From positions 1-37,690 of the forward strand of contig NZ_MCZZ01000175.1 in NCBI RefSeq assembly GCF_002875705.1: a stretch of 37,690 nt of DNA. Direction: 5' to 3'. The position numbers were made by a program, and so were the translations under genes. The notes beneath the pieces are model-generated. The model worked only from the letters and a program-made list of their open reading frames with translations, did not search any database and had not been told where the DNA came from. The DNA is from Vibrio sp. 10N.261.45.E2 (GTDB lineage: Bacteria > Pseudomonadota > Gammaproteobacteria > Enterobacterales > Vibrionaceae). Of this stretch, positions 1 through 5,908 are shown in pieces. Positions within the stretch are counted from its first letter, which is position 1. Each line of letters opens with the position of its first letter.

Positions 1-306
1 CCTTATAAGGAACATGTCCATACCATCACGGCAGATAACGGGAGAGAGTTTGCAGGCCATGAAACCATCGCAAAGGCGTTGGAGGCTGATGTGTACTTTG
101 CCCATCCTTATAGCTCTTGGGAGCGTGGAGCCAATAAGAATGCTAACGGGCTTTTAAGGCAGTATGTGAAGAAAGGAACCGACTTAACAACGGTAACAGA
201 CAGCGATATTGAATTCGCTGTATCACGGATAAATTATCGACCAAAAAAGTGTTTAGACTTCAAGCAACCAGCGATTATCTTTAAAGAAATGGCAGTGGCT
301 GCTTGA
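1..306 (+). pseudogene. IS30-family transposase, C-terminal part (cut by window edge, catalytic Glu lost)
   Basis: The reading frame is open from base 1 to the TGA at 304-306 and continues to the left of the window. It holds the end of an IS30-type DDE integrase core: the second catalytic Asp in ITADNGREF, then PYSSWERG and NGLLRQY, the family signature before the C-terminus. In IS30 elements the third catalytic residue is the Glu of N-E-N, 33 residues after the second Asp. Here the triplet is N-K-N (codon AAG), so the catalytic Glu is replaced by Lys, a single G-to-A change from GAG. The protein is therefore probably inactive even if its 5' part is intact. The family call is firm; inactivity is inferred from the known DD(33)E motif. 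Confidence 0.85.
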
Positions 307-345
307 TATTGGAGAGTGTCGCACTTCGCAGTTAAATTCGGGGCT
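1..345 (+). mobile_element. Right end of an IS30-family insertion sequence
   Basis: The transposase fragment stops at 306. The following bases, roughly 314-343 (starting GTGTCGCACTTCGCAG), resemble the terminal inverted repeats of IS30-like elements, so the right end of the element is placed there. The exact boundary cannot be fixed because the left end is outside the window. The element adjoins the phage remnant and may have helped to disrupt it. Confidence 0.5.
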
Positions 346-436
346 CTAAAACTGGATGCTAAGGGCCTAGTTCCGTATGATAAGGATGTAAAAAGAACCA
401 CTCTCATTAGAAAATAGCTCTTTTAATTAGTGAGAT

Positions 437-565
437 TTAGCGTCGTTTCTTGTAGCGTTTTCGTGTGGTATTCGCCCTGACCACTCGCCCATTTCTAAGC
501 GTATAGCCTTTCATTAACTGGCCGTTTTGCTTTCGTCCTTTGCATTTATAACCTTTCTTAGCCAT
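437..565 (-). CDS. Very basic 42-residue protein, phage-cassette type
   Basis: A 43-codon frame starts MAKKGYKCKG and ends RKRYKKRR. More than a third of its residues are Lys or Arg, with one Cys and almost no acidic residues, suggesting a nucleic-acid- or virion-associated peptide. Its ATG overlaps the end of the upstream 56-residue gene (shared ATGGCTAA), a coupling typical of compact phage operons, and the upstream gene's CTGGAGG provides a ribosome site. I do not recognise the family. It is the last of four overlapping minus-strand genes that look like a lysis or late-gene cassette. It is supported by overlap and composition only. Confidence 0.5.
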   Translation of the reverse strand: MAKKGYKCKGRKQNGQLMKGYTLRNGRVVRANTTRKRYKKRR

Positions 566-728
566 TGGGGTCCTCCAGTTTTCGTATTCGTTGCTCTTGG
601 TCTTGCTGCATTCGCTTTATCCAGTTGATGTCCGTTTTAAGAGCCGCAATCGTGCCAAGGCTTGAGACTCCACCTGTAATAAGTCCGATGATTAACGCAT
701 CAAAGAATGTCATCACTTCGTTTTCCAT
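558..728 (-). CDS. Small one-helix membrane protein with charged tail (phage type)
   Basis: This is a 56-residue frame beginning MENEVMTFFD. Residues about 7-30 form one hydrophobic, glycine-containing membrane segment (ALIIGLITGG). The rest (KTDINWIKRM onward) is a charged, Gln- and Arg-rich helix likely to be a short coiled coil. This layout is common in small phage holin-like or spanin-associated proteins. The start overlaps the end of the preceding gene (713-1123), and the stop overlaps the start of the 42-residue basic protein by 8 bases. Its role in lysis is inferred from context. Confidence 0.5.
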   Translation of the reverse strand: MENEVMTFFDALIIGLITGGVSSLGTIAALKTDINWIKRMQQDQEQRIRKLEDPNG

Positions 729-1123
729 CTAGATACGTAGTATTCAAGTAGGTATCGCACCACAGCGCGCATGCCTAGCGTATCGACAACAACGGCACCG
801 ACTACAAACCAATAAGGGTTTGGGATGTTCTGCTGGGCATTGAAGCCTTGTTCGACATATGGCGCGTAATTGGGAATGAAAGACAAGATGAGTGGTACGA
901 AGACGGCGAGCAGGATAAATTCATCCTTGAATCCCCTATCTCAAATGCTGATGTCATCAAGGCTGCTGGCCTGCTCTTCGCCATTTTGTAATCGCCGCAC
1001 CCTTGCCTGATGCTTCTCATTTTCGAGTTCATCTTTACGCTTTAACGCCTCAGCTTTGTTTTGATTAAGCTGCTTATACGTAGCTACGCGACCGGTCACA
1101 AGATTCAGTAACGCGCCAATCAT
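713..1123 (-). pseudogene. Phage membrane protein interrupted by an in-frame TGA
   Basis: From the ATG at 1123 the frame encodes MIGALLNLVTGR and then a long charged helix (about residues 15-50) before a TGA at 941-943. Reading on in the same frame gives a further 75 codons without a break: DRGFKDEFILLAVFVPLILS, a hydrophobic segment, FIPNYAPYVEQGF, a second hydrophobic stretch (WFVVGAVVVDTLGMRAVVRY) and the stop at 713-715. The second half has no good start of its own, and its W/F-KDE...FIP...VEQGF pattern resembles small phage membrane proteins in which a Trp precedes this region. The likely history is TGG to TGA, leaving a 60-residue truncated product. Readthrough or a sequencing error cannot be excluded. 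The ATG overlaps the endolysin stop (ATGA). Confidence 0.6.
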
Positions 1124-1368
1124 GGGTATACCAAACGGTGTGGACCATCTCTAAGGCTTTTCCAGTCACCACCCCAAATGATTGAAACTTCAAGCTCCCT
1201 AGCCGCTTGTTTAAAGGCTTTGCTGATCGCTTCGTAATACTTAAAGTCCCATGTCACCTTACTGTTTTCATCGTAAGCTACGAAATCAATCGCATGGCCG
1301 GATTGATGGCGACTTGGACGTTTGTGGCCGTCAAGTTGGCTCAAACCCTCCTGAATGCTTTGTCTCAT
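1120..1368 (-). pseudogene. Endolysin, M15 peptidase family, N-terminus missing
   Basis: The 82-residue product carries the zinc-site motifs of phage L-alanyl-D-glutamate peptidases of family M15 (T5-endolysin type): SRHQSGHAIDF (His and Asp ligands, about residues 19-29) and WGGDWKSLRDGPH (third ligand His, about residue 77). Family members are about 130-150 residues long. The first 50 or so residues, with the N-terminal helices and the EG-x-RT motif, are absent. Upstream sequence in all three frames (1369-1500) does not encode them, so the 5' end has been lost. The stop overlaps the next gene by ATGA, as in an intact lysis cassette. The family call is good; activity is unlikely. Confidence 0.75.
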
Positions 1369-1504
1369 AACTGCGATAATGATATTTTCATTACTAACAA
1401 GTCTTTAAAATCATACGTTTGGGATATTTCTCCATTAGTTGGAGTATCTTTTGTTTGTTAACATATTCTGGAATTGAATAACTTACTACCTTAGAAGGCT
1501 TTAC

Positions 1505-2104
1505 ATGAAAATCAGTACAATCGCCCTATCGCTATTCACCGCTTTTGGCATCAGCTCTCAGGCGCTTGCTAGTGAAAACGAGAACTCACCTAGAGATCAT
1601 GGCCATTTTTATGCTGGTGTCGATATCGGCTTTTATAACGAAACAGAATTAGAATATCGTGGCAGCGCCATTGAAGATTCATCGGATCTATCAGACTTTA
1701 GCTATAACTTAGTTGGAGGCTACGAATTCAATACACACGATATAGTCAAACTGGGGCTAGAGGCCGAATACCGAAAAATTGGCAAAGTAACTTATAACGA
1801 GATAATGGATATCGAAGGTCAGGCTTTCTTCGTCAACGTCAAGCCAAAATTCATTGTTAAAGGCGATGTATTAGATTTATACGTATCTCTATTGGCCGGT
1901 GTTGGGTCTATGGATATGGAGGCGCAAGCTTTTGGAGTCTCAGACTCTAAAGCCGAAGCAGCCTATCAAGTTGGTGCAGAGCTTGGTGCGATAGTAACAG
2001 ACAACATCGACATCCATATTGGTTACCGCTATGCGAATGTTGAAATAGAGTCCATTGATGTGTCACCCCAAACCGCTTACCTAGGCGCTAGATACCACTT
2101 CTAA
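1505..2104 (+). CDS. Outer-membrane beta-barrel protein (OmpA/OmpW-like small porin fold)
   Basis: 199 residues. A Sec signal peptide (MKISTIALSLFTAFGISSQA, cleavage about residue 22 after ALA) is followed by alternating amphipathic strands with aromatic girdles, such as FYAGVDIGF, YNLVGGYEF and VKLGLEAEYR. The end, TAYLGARYHF, carries the terminal Phe recognised by the BAM complex. Size and strand pattern fit an eight-strand barrel of the OMP_b-brl family (PF13505 type). No enzymatic motif is visible. The gene stands alone on the plus strand, with a hairpin at 2134-2162 downstream. Ligand or role is unknown; it may be host-specific surface variation. Confidence 0.75.
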   Translation: MKISTIALSLFTAFGISSQALASENENSPRDHGHFYAGVDIGFYNETELEYRGSAIEDSSDLSDFSYNLVGGYEFNTHDIVKLGLEAEYRKIGKVTYNEIMDIEGQAFFVNVKPKFIVKGDVLDLYVSLLAGVGSMDMEAQAFGVSDSKAEAAYQVGAELGAIVTDNIDIHIGYRYANVEIESIDVSPQTAYLGARYHF

Positions 2105-2133
2105 ACTTGACTCACTCGCAAACACTCTACAAG

Positions 2134-2162
2134 TAAAGCCGTCCTTTTAAAGTTCGGCTTTA
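2134..2162 (+). terminator. Hairpin after the outer-membrane protein gene
   Basis: The stem TAAAGCCG (2134-2141) pairs with CGGCTTTA (2155-2162), with a 13-base loop, 30 bases after the stop. The following U-run is weak, so termination efficiency is uncertain. Confidence 0.5.
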
Positions 2163-2448
2163 GTCTGTCCACCAACTTGCTCTTTCCCTACTCGACCTCG
2201 AATTTTTAACACGGTAACGTAATAACAAAAAAAGGTTACGTTGTAGCTTATTAAAAGCTGAAATTTGAAAGCTAGCCTAAATGCAAAACAAACCACTTTA
2301 ACAGGCTACTATTTCGTGTTTAAATTTTGATCTATCAAACAGTTATATGAATAAACTTGGTGATTAAGCAATCAAATGCTATGCATTCAATCTTTAAAAA
2401 TAAATTTAAGTGTTAACATCAGGCAATTTTGTAAACTAGGTGTTTGAT
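2163..2448. other. AT-rich intergenic stretch before the DUF2971 gene
   Basis: With the hairpin before it, 344 bases separate the two genes. The sequence is strikingly AT-rich and contains no plausible gene. A short imperfect inverted repeat, ACGTAA (about 2218) and TTACGT (about 2236), flanks a run of seven A. AT-richness and lack of structure fit xenogeneic DNA carrying the promoter of the next gene; no clear -35/-10 pair stands out. Confidence 0.4.
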
Positions 2449-3051
2449 ATGTTGCCTAAACTTTATAAGTTCAGATCGCTCCACGACAGAAACATACAAT
2501 CTATTTCCGAGTGCTCATTGTGGTTTGATTACGCTAAAACTTTTAATAACCCTTTTGAATCTAATCACGTCTTCAACAAAGAATCTCAAAAAAACTTTAT
2601 GGTTATGTGCTTTTCTCAGTCGTGTAACCACCCAATACTTTGGTCACAGTATGGGGACAACTTCAAAGGCATGTGTATTGAATATGACCTTAACTGTTAT
2701 GACGGTGAGGCTAATCTCAACTGTTTTAAAGTCCAGTATGAAGACGATCCTAGTATGTTCTGCCCGGAATCGGAAAATGGATTACCAGCATCAGGACTGG
2801 GGACTGAAAGATTCAAAGTTAAGCATGCTAATTGGCGTTACGAGCAGGAATACCGCTGGGTATTACCTGATGACGAGATGATCGGAAATAAGCTCTACCT
2901 AAATAGAGAGTGCCTACGCTCGGTGATTCTCTCAGAGCACGCTCCTGCCGACAGAAAATTGAAAGTTCTGATGACTTGCCAGCGCCTTGGTATACCCGTT
3001 AAGCACGCAATTGCCAAACAAGAGTCGTGTACGTTTGAAGTGGTCAGCTAA
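2449..3051 (+). CDS. DUF2971 family protein
   Basis: 200 residues from the ATG at 2449, which has TAGG eight bases upstream; a GTG at 2440 would add three residues. The protein starts MLPKLYKFRSL, then LWFDYAKTFNNPFE, MCFSQ...ILWSQYGDNFKGMCIEYD, and WRYEQEYRWVLP. These are the ordered signatures of DUF2971 (LYKYR.., LWF..P..FNDPF, WSHYA..HKG.CLEF, W.YE.EWR). The biochemical function of the family is not established. It sits alone in the accessory, AT-rich left end between an outer-membrane gene and a convergent HDOD gene, which suggests horizontal acquisition. No signal peptide or membrane segment is seen, so it is cytosolic. Confidence 0.75.
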   Translation: MLPKLYKFRSLHDRNIQSISECSLWFDYAKTFNNPFESNHVFNKESQKNFMVMCFSQSCNHPILWSQYGDNFKGMCIEYDLNCYDGEANLNCFKVQYEDDPSMFCPESENGLPASGLGTERFKVKHANWRYEQEYRWVLPDDEMIGNKLYLNRECLRSVILSEHAPADRKLKVLMTCQRLGIPVKHAIAKQESCTFEVVS

Positions 3052-3110
3052 GTAAAGTCTAATCTAGTTCAACTATTTGGCACCAAATCGAAAAAAGTCA
3101 CAGCGCAACA

Positions 3111-3148
3111 AAAAAAGAGAGCCGCATTTAATGCGACTCTCTTTTTTT
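3111..3148. terminator. Bidirectional terminator between DUF2971 and HDOD genes
   Basis: An A-run, stem GAGAG(C)CGCAT / ATGCGACTCTC with one mismatch, and a T-run of seven make a hairpin that works on both strands. It closes the two convergent genes. Confidence 0.85.
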
Positions 3149-3150
3149 GA

Positions 3151-4371
3151 TTACATATTCATAGTCAGTTGTCCTAGCACTCTATCTTGCATCTGCCCAA
3201 TCGTCGCTATAGACATTTGAACAGTTGAAAACCAATAAGGTCGGTGCTTAACGTTAAATAACTCACTATTCTCTAACGCTTCGAAAACAGAATACTTCCG
3301 ACCTTGAGCCAAAGCTGCCCCATAAACCGTTCGCTCAAGTACAGGAATGTCATTCACTTCCTCTAGAAGTGCCCTCTTTATGAACTGGTTTTCAGGACTC
3401 CAATCTATAAATTCAACCAAATTTTTAAGTAGTTTAAGCTCTAACTGCTCGACCATCGCTTCGAGAAACTGTGTATTTGGCATCACCTCAGTACAAGCAT
3501 AATATTCGTCATGTTTGTCACTTGCTTCACGATAACCAAGCATTGTTTTTACCAATGCATCTTCAAATGTTGAAGAAAAGTGGTTACAAATCAAGAATAA
3601 AGGTAGGACTCTCAACACGCCAAGTAAAATTCCAACGTTAGGATCTTTAACTGAGGTTTCTTGAAGTCGGACTCGAGTCGCATTTGACGTTACGACCAAG
3701 TGTTGCCACACCTTAGGTGTGATGTGTTTAATATTGCTGTCATTCCACTTAATCAGCTGTTGACTCATTAGTAATGGAAACAATAAACGACAATTTTCGA
3801 TTCCTATCTGTCGAGCTGCAACTTTAGGATCAAGAACTACTTTAGATTTCTTTCCATACTTATCTGCAAACTCTTGATTGGAAACAAACTCAATTAAGCT
3901 TGAGCTTAACGGCCTACTTTTAGCTGATATTTCATGGAGTTTAGAAAAGTTTAAAGATGGCGAGTACGCAACTCTAGCGAACTGATTGTAATCAGGTAAG
4001 TCTAAAAACAACGAGCTTATTAAGGTTCCTTGAAGCTTTTCAAGCATGAGTTCCGAGGCCGCGTTGCTAACATCATCGATAACGTATCGTAAGGTTTGTT
4101 GCTTCGCGTGGACTTTCTCACGCTGGGCATTAACTCGATCCTGTTCACAGCGCAATAAAATGCGTTGGTTGTGAGATATGCGGTCAGCTTCATCAAATAT
4201 TACGCTATCACAATACCTATTTTCCAAACTGAGTAACGTGTCTACTGTAGGTTGTGCAAGCTTATATTCTGGTGAGATTAACCATCGATTAAAGCGAGCT
4301 TCAACGTTGATTGAGACCTTCCTTGAGATCTCAATGACTTCAGGGGTATAACTTTTATTTGCTAACAACAA
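3151..4371 (-). CDS. HDOD-domain protein
   Basis: 406 residues. After a charged N-terminal helical region (about 1-105, including a stretch rich in Arg, Gln and Lys near 65-95), residues about 115-310 read as an HDOD fold: LPDYNQFARVAYSPSLNFSKLHEIS, a helix pair with KVVLDPKVAARQIGIENCRLLFPLLM, then KVWQHLVVTSNATRVRL. HDOD domains are catalytically dead relatives of HD phosphohydrolases used in signalling and regulation. No second output domain is obvious, and the C-terminal 100 residues are helical. There is no ATG: the frame opens at TTG TTG (4371, 4368) with AAGGAAAG upstream, so the start is a TTG. The partner is unknown. It stands alone, with a terminator downstream. Confidence 0.6.
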   Translation of the reverse strand: MLLANKSYTPEVIEISRKVSINVEARFNRWLISPEYKLAQPTVDTLLSLENRYCDSVIFDEADRISHNQRILLRCEQDRVNAQREKVHAKQQTLRYVIDDVSNAASELMLEKLQGTLISSLFLDLPDYNQFARVAYSPSLNFSKLHEISAKSRPLSSSLIEFVSNQEFADKYGKKSKVVLDPKVAARQIGIENCRLLFPLLMSQQLIKWNDSNIKHITPKVWQHLVVTSNATRVRLQETSVKDPNVGILLGVLRVLPLFLICNHFSSTFEDALVKTMLGYREASDKHDEYYACTEVMPNTQFLEAMVEQLELKLLKNLVEFIDWSPENQFIKRALLEEVNDIPVLERTVYGAALAQGRKYSVFEALENSELFNVKHRPYWFSTVQMSIATIGQMQDRVLGQLTMNM

Positions 4372-4515
4372 CCGTGACTTTCCTTTGCCTTAAATGCTCT
4401 TGTGTCGGCATATCTTGCCTTTATAACAAAACTAATATTAATAGAAATTAGAGATTGGTTCACGAAATTGTTTCAAGAAAATGAAGAACATTTAGTTATA
4501 GTGCATTGAGGGGGG

Positions 4516-4827
4516 TTAATATATGATATGTAAGCGAATATGCTTTTCTGGAAAGCTATATTTGAACCTTTTCTTCTTCGGCAAATGTTTTTTGGCCTGC
4601 TTACAAACTTTACTATCACCAGACGTTCTAACCTTTTTGATTCTTGCATAACCTTTAGAATGCTTCATCTCAATCATCAGGTCACAATAGCCATCGAAAT
4701 GAACATTACTCTTGTTAAGCCCTTTCATAACAGTGACTTTGATTTTTTTGGCGACAGGATTAACCAATGCATCATCGGGGAAAACGACTGGGGATAAAAA
4801 ACAAAATAAGAATACTAGATATCTCAT
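4516..4827 (-). CDS. Secreted protein resembling a free-standing TolA C-terminal domain
   Basis: 103 residues. The signal peptide MRYLVFLFCFLSPVVFPDDA is followed directly by a domain with the TolA domain-III pattern: YCDLMIEMKHSKGYARIKKV (a Cys-x-Leu-x-Ile strand), TSGDSKVCKQA (Gly-Asp then the second Cys), and a closing basic and aromatic strand. In TolA this domain (about 95 residues, one disulfide) binds TolB/Pal-side partners, colicins and the pIII of filamentous phages. Here the inner-membrane anchor and the long helical domain II are absent, so the product would be soluble in the periplasm. The start codon and ribosome site lie in a 12-bp inverted repeat (4825-4862). Family match by pattern is moderate; function is unknown. 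Confidence 0.6.
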   Translation of the reverse strand: MRYLVFLFCFLSPVVFPDDALVNPVAKKIKVTVMKGLNKSNVHFDGYCDLMIEMKHSKGYARIKKVRTSGDSKVCKQAKKHLPKKKRFKYSFPEKHIRLHIIY

Positions 4828-4862
4828 ACTGTTCTCTCGTTGTTGAAGATGAGAACAGTATG
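4825..4862 (-). promoter_or_regulatory. Perfect 12-bp inverted repeat enclosing the ribosome site and start codon of the TolA-like gene
   Basis: CATACTGTTCTC (4825-4836) is the exact reverse complement of GAGAACAGTATG (4851-4862), with 14 bases between. On the minus-strand mRNA the ATG (4827-4825) is at the start-distal end of the stem, and the GAGA ribosome site is in or beside it. Folding would hide both. It could equally be a DNA operator for a dimeric regulator. Confidence 0.7.
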
Positions 4863-4932
4863 CAGAAATTTGTGAGGAATGAAGGATTAACTTAGTATGA
4901 CTGTTTACCAGCTTACACGTAACTCTATAAGC

Positions 4933-5241
4933 CTAAGCTTTCTTTGAGCCTTTAGATTTAAACCCATTATGCGGAAATACATTACGAATACGTTGCTGCA
5001 CGTTTCTAGGTACATCTTTAGTGAATTTTAAGTTGTAGCCAGAGCGTTTTGCATACACTTTTAACTCACCTTTAAAATTGTTGTTGTGACCAATTTCTTG
5101 AAGGTTGTGCTTAAAACTCGGTGGAAGGTGACCTTTAACTTGTTCAATCGCCCCATCGTTAAATTTGATTTTTAATACTGGTCGATCAACAGCGACCAAC
5201 CAAAACACTAACACTGCACCGATTAGGATTACATACATCAT
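4933..5241 (-). CDS. DUF3634 family protein, membrane-anchored
   Basis: 102 residues. One N-terminal membrane helix (MMYVILIGAVLVFWLVAVD) leads into a basic globular part: PVLKIKFNDGAIEQVKGHLP, NNNFKGELKVYAKRSGYNLK, and a Lys-rich end. This is the conserved small protein (DUF3634) that accompanies matP in vibrios; I recognise the pattern but know of no assigned function. It starts 22 bases after the matP stop on the same strand, so it is probably co-transcribed with matP. Whether the linkage is functional is unknown. Confidence 0.75.
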   Translation of the reverse strand: MMYVILIGAVLVFWLVAVDRPVLKIKFNDGAIEQVKGHLPPSFKHNLQEIGHNNNFKGELKVYAKRSGYNLKFTKDVPRNVQQRIRNVFPHNGFKSKGSKKA

Positions 5242-5263
5242 AATGTCACCACTAGTTTGATGA

Positions 5264-5719
5264 TTATTTGTCGTCAGAAAGGAGCTTGCTCAAGTCTTCT
5301 TTGAGGCTGGTTACTGTTTTGCTCGCCTGTTCACTGCGAGACGCTTCGCTAACCAAATACTCAATGGCATCAGATAGCGTACACCCTAGCTCATTCGCTC
5401 GTTGAGATAGCTTTTCCCAAACTCGGTAATCGAGGTCGATTGATTTCTTCTTTGTGTGAACTTGTTCAGCATTGAAGTGGCGTTTTCGCTTGGCTCTGAT
5501 CGCTTGTTTAAGCTTGTTATCAAGCTCAGGAGACATGTTATTGGATATCCACTCAAGAACGCCTGTAGGCTGATGCTCTAGCTTCAATAAGGCTTGTACA
5601 GCAACGTCAGCTTCACTTGAATCAATGTGGCAGGTTATCGACTCACCTTCTTTCCATTTTTTGACCAGATAGTTCCATTTCCAACCACATTCCAAGTTTT
5701 CAAGTTGCTGATATTTCAT
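5264..5719 (-). CDS. matP: Macrodomain Ter protein MatP
   Basis: 151 residues, as in Escherichia coli (150), and closely alike: MKYQQLENLECGWKWNYLVK at the N-terminus and RAKRKRHFNAEQVHTKKKSI just before the ribbon-helix-helix. The order is an N-terminal four-helix bundle, a central ribbon-helix-helix DNA-binding region (about 80-120), and a C-terminal coiled coil (SLKEDLSKLL) that bridges distant sites. MatP binds 13-bp matS sites, compacts the terminus region of the chromosome and links it to the divisome through ZapB. It is divergent from lonH, as in E. coli, and a matS-like sequence lies 25 bases upstream of its start. Confidence 0.95.
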   Translation of the reverse strand: MKYQQLENLECGWKWNYLVKKWKEGESITCHIDSSEADVAVQALLKLEHQPTGVLEWISNNMSPELDNKLKQAIRAKRKRHFNAEQVHTKKKSIDLDYRVWEKLSQRANELGCTLSDAIEYLVSEASRSEQASKTVTSLKEDLSKLLSDDK

Positions 5720-5743
5720 GTTTAATCTCGAGAGTTAATCCTA

Positions 5744-5756
5744 GTGACAGCGTAAC
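5744..5756. promoter_or_regulatory. matS-like site in the matP upstream region
   Basis: GTGACAGCGTAAC differs from the E. coli matS consensus GTGACRNYGTCAC at one base (A for C in the right half). It lies 25 bp upstream of matP, where binding could also give autoregulation. Four looser sites of form GTKACNNNGTMAC occur elsewhere in the window. Binding is not shown. Confidence 0.4.
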
Positions 5757-5908
5757 CCAATATGGGCTATTTAACAATTATTGTCTTGAAAGAATAGACC
5801 AAGATCATACTTATATTAGCTTAGTGATTAGTAACTACAACATAGAGCTACAAGCGAGATCGGTTTTTCTATATACTCCCTACCTCATTATCATAATCAG
5901 AAACTTAA

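Noticed and set aside
802..1032. 76-codon minus-strand frame over the split phage gene
   Set aside because: The other frame continues the hydrophobic phage protein across the TGA; this one is Ser/Cys-rich shadow.
1207..1461. 84-codon plus-strand frame opposite the endolysin remnant
   Set aside because: The opposite strand carries endolysin zinc-site motifs; this frame has no recognisable features.
2444..2881. 145-codon frame overlapping the DUF2971 gene
   Set aside because: It is the +1 frame of a recognised family gene, with no independent support.
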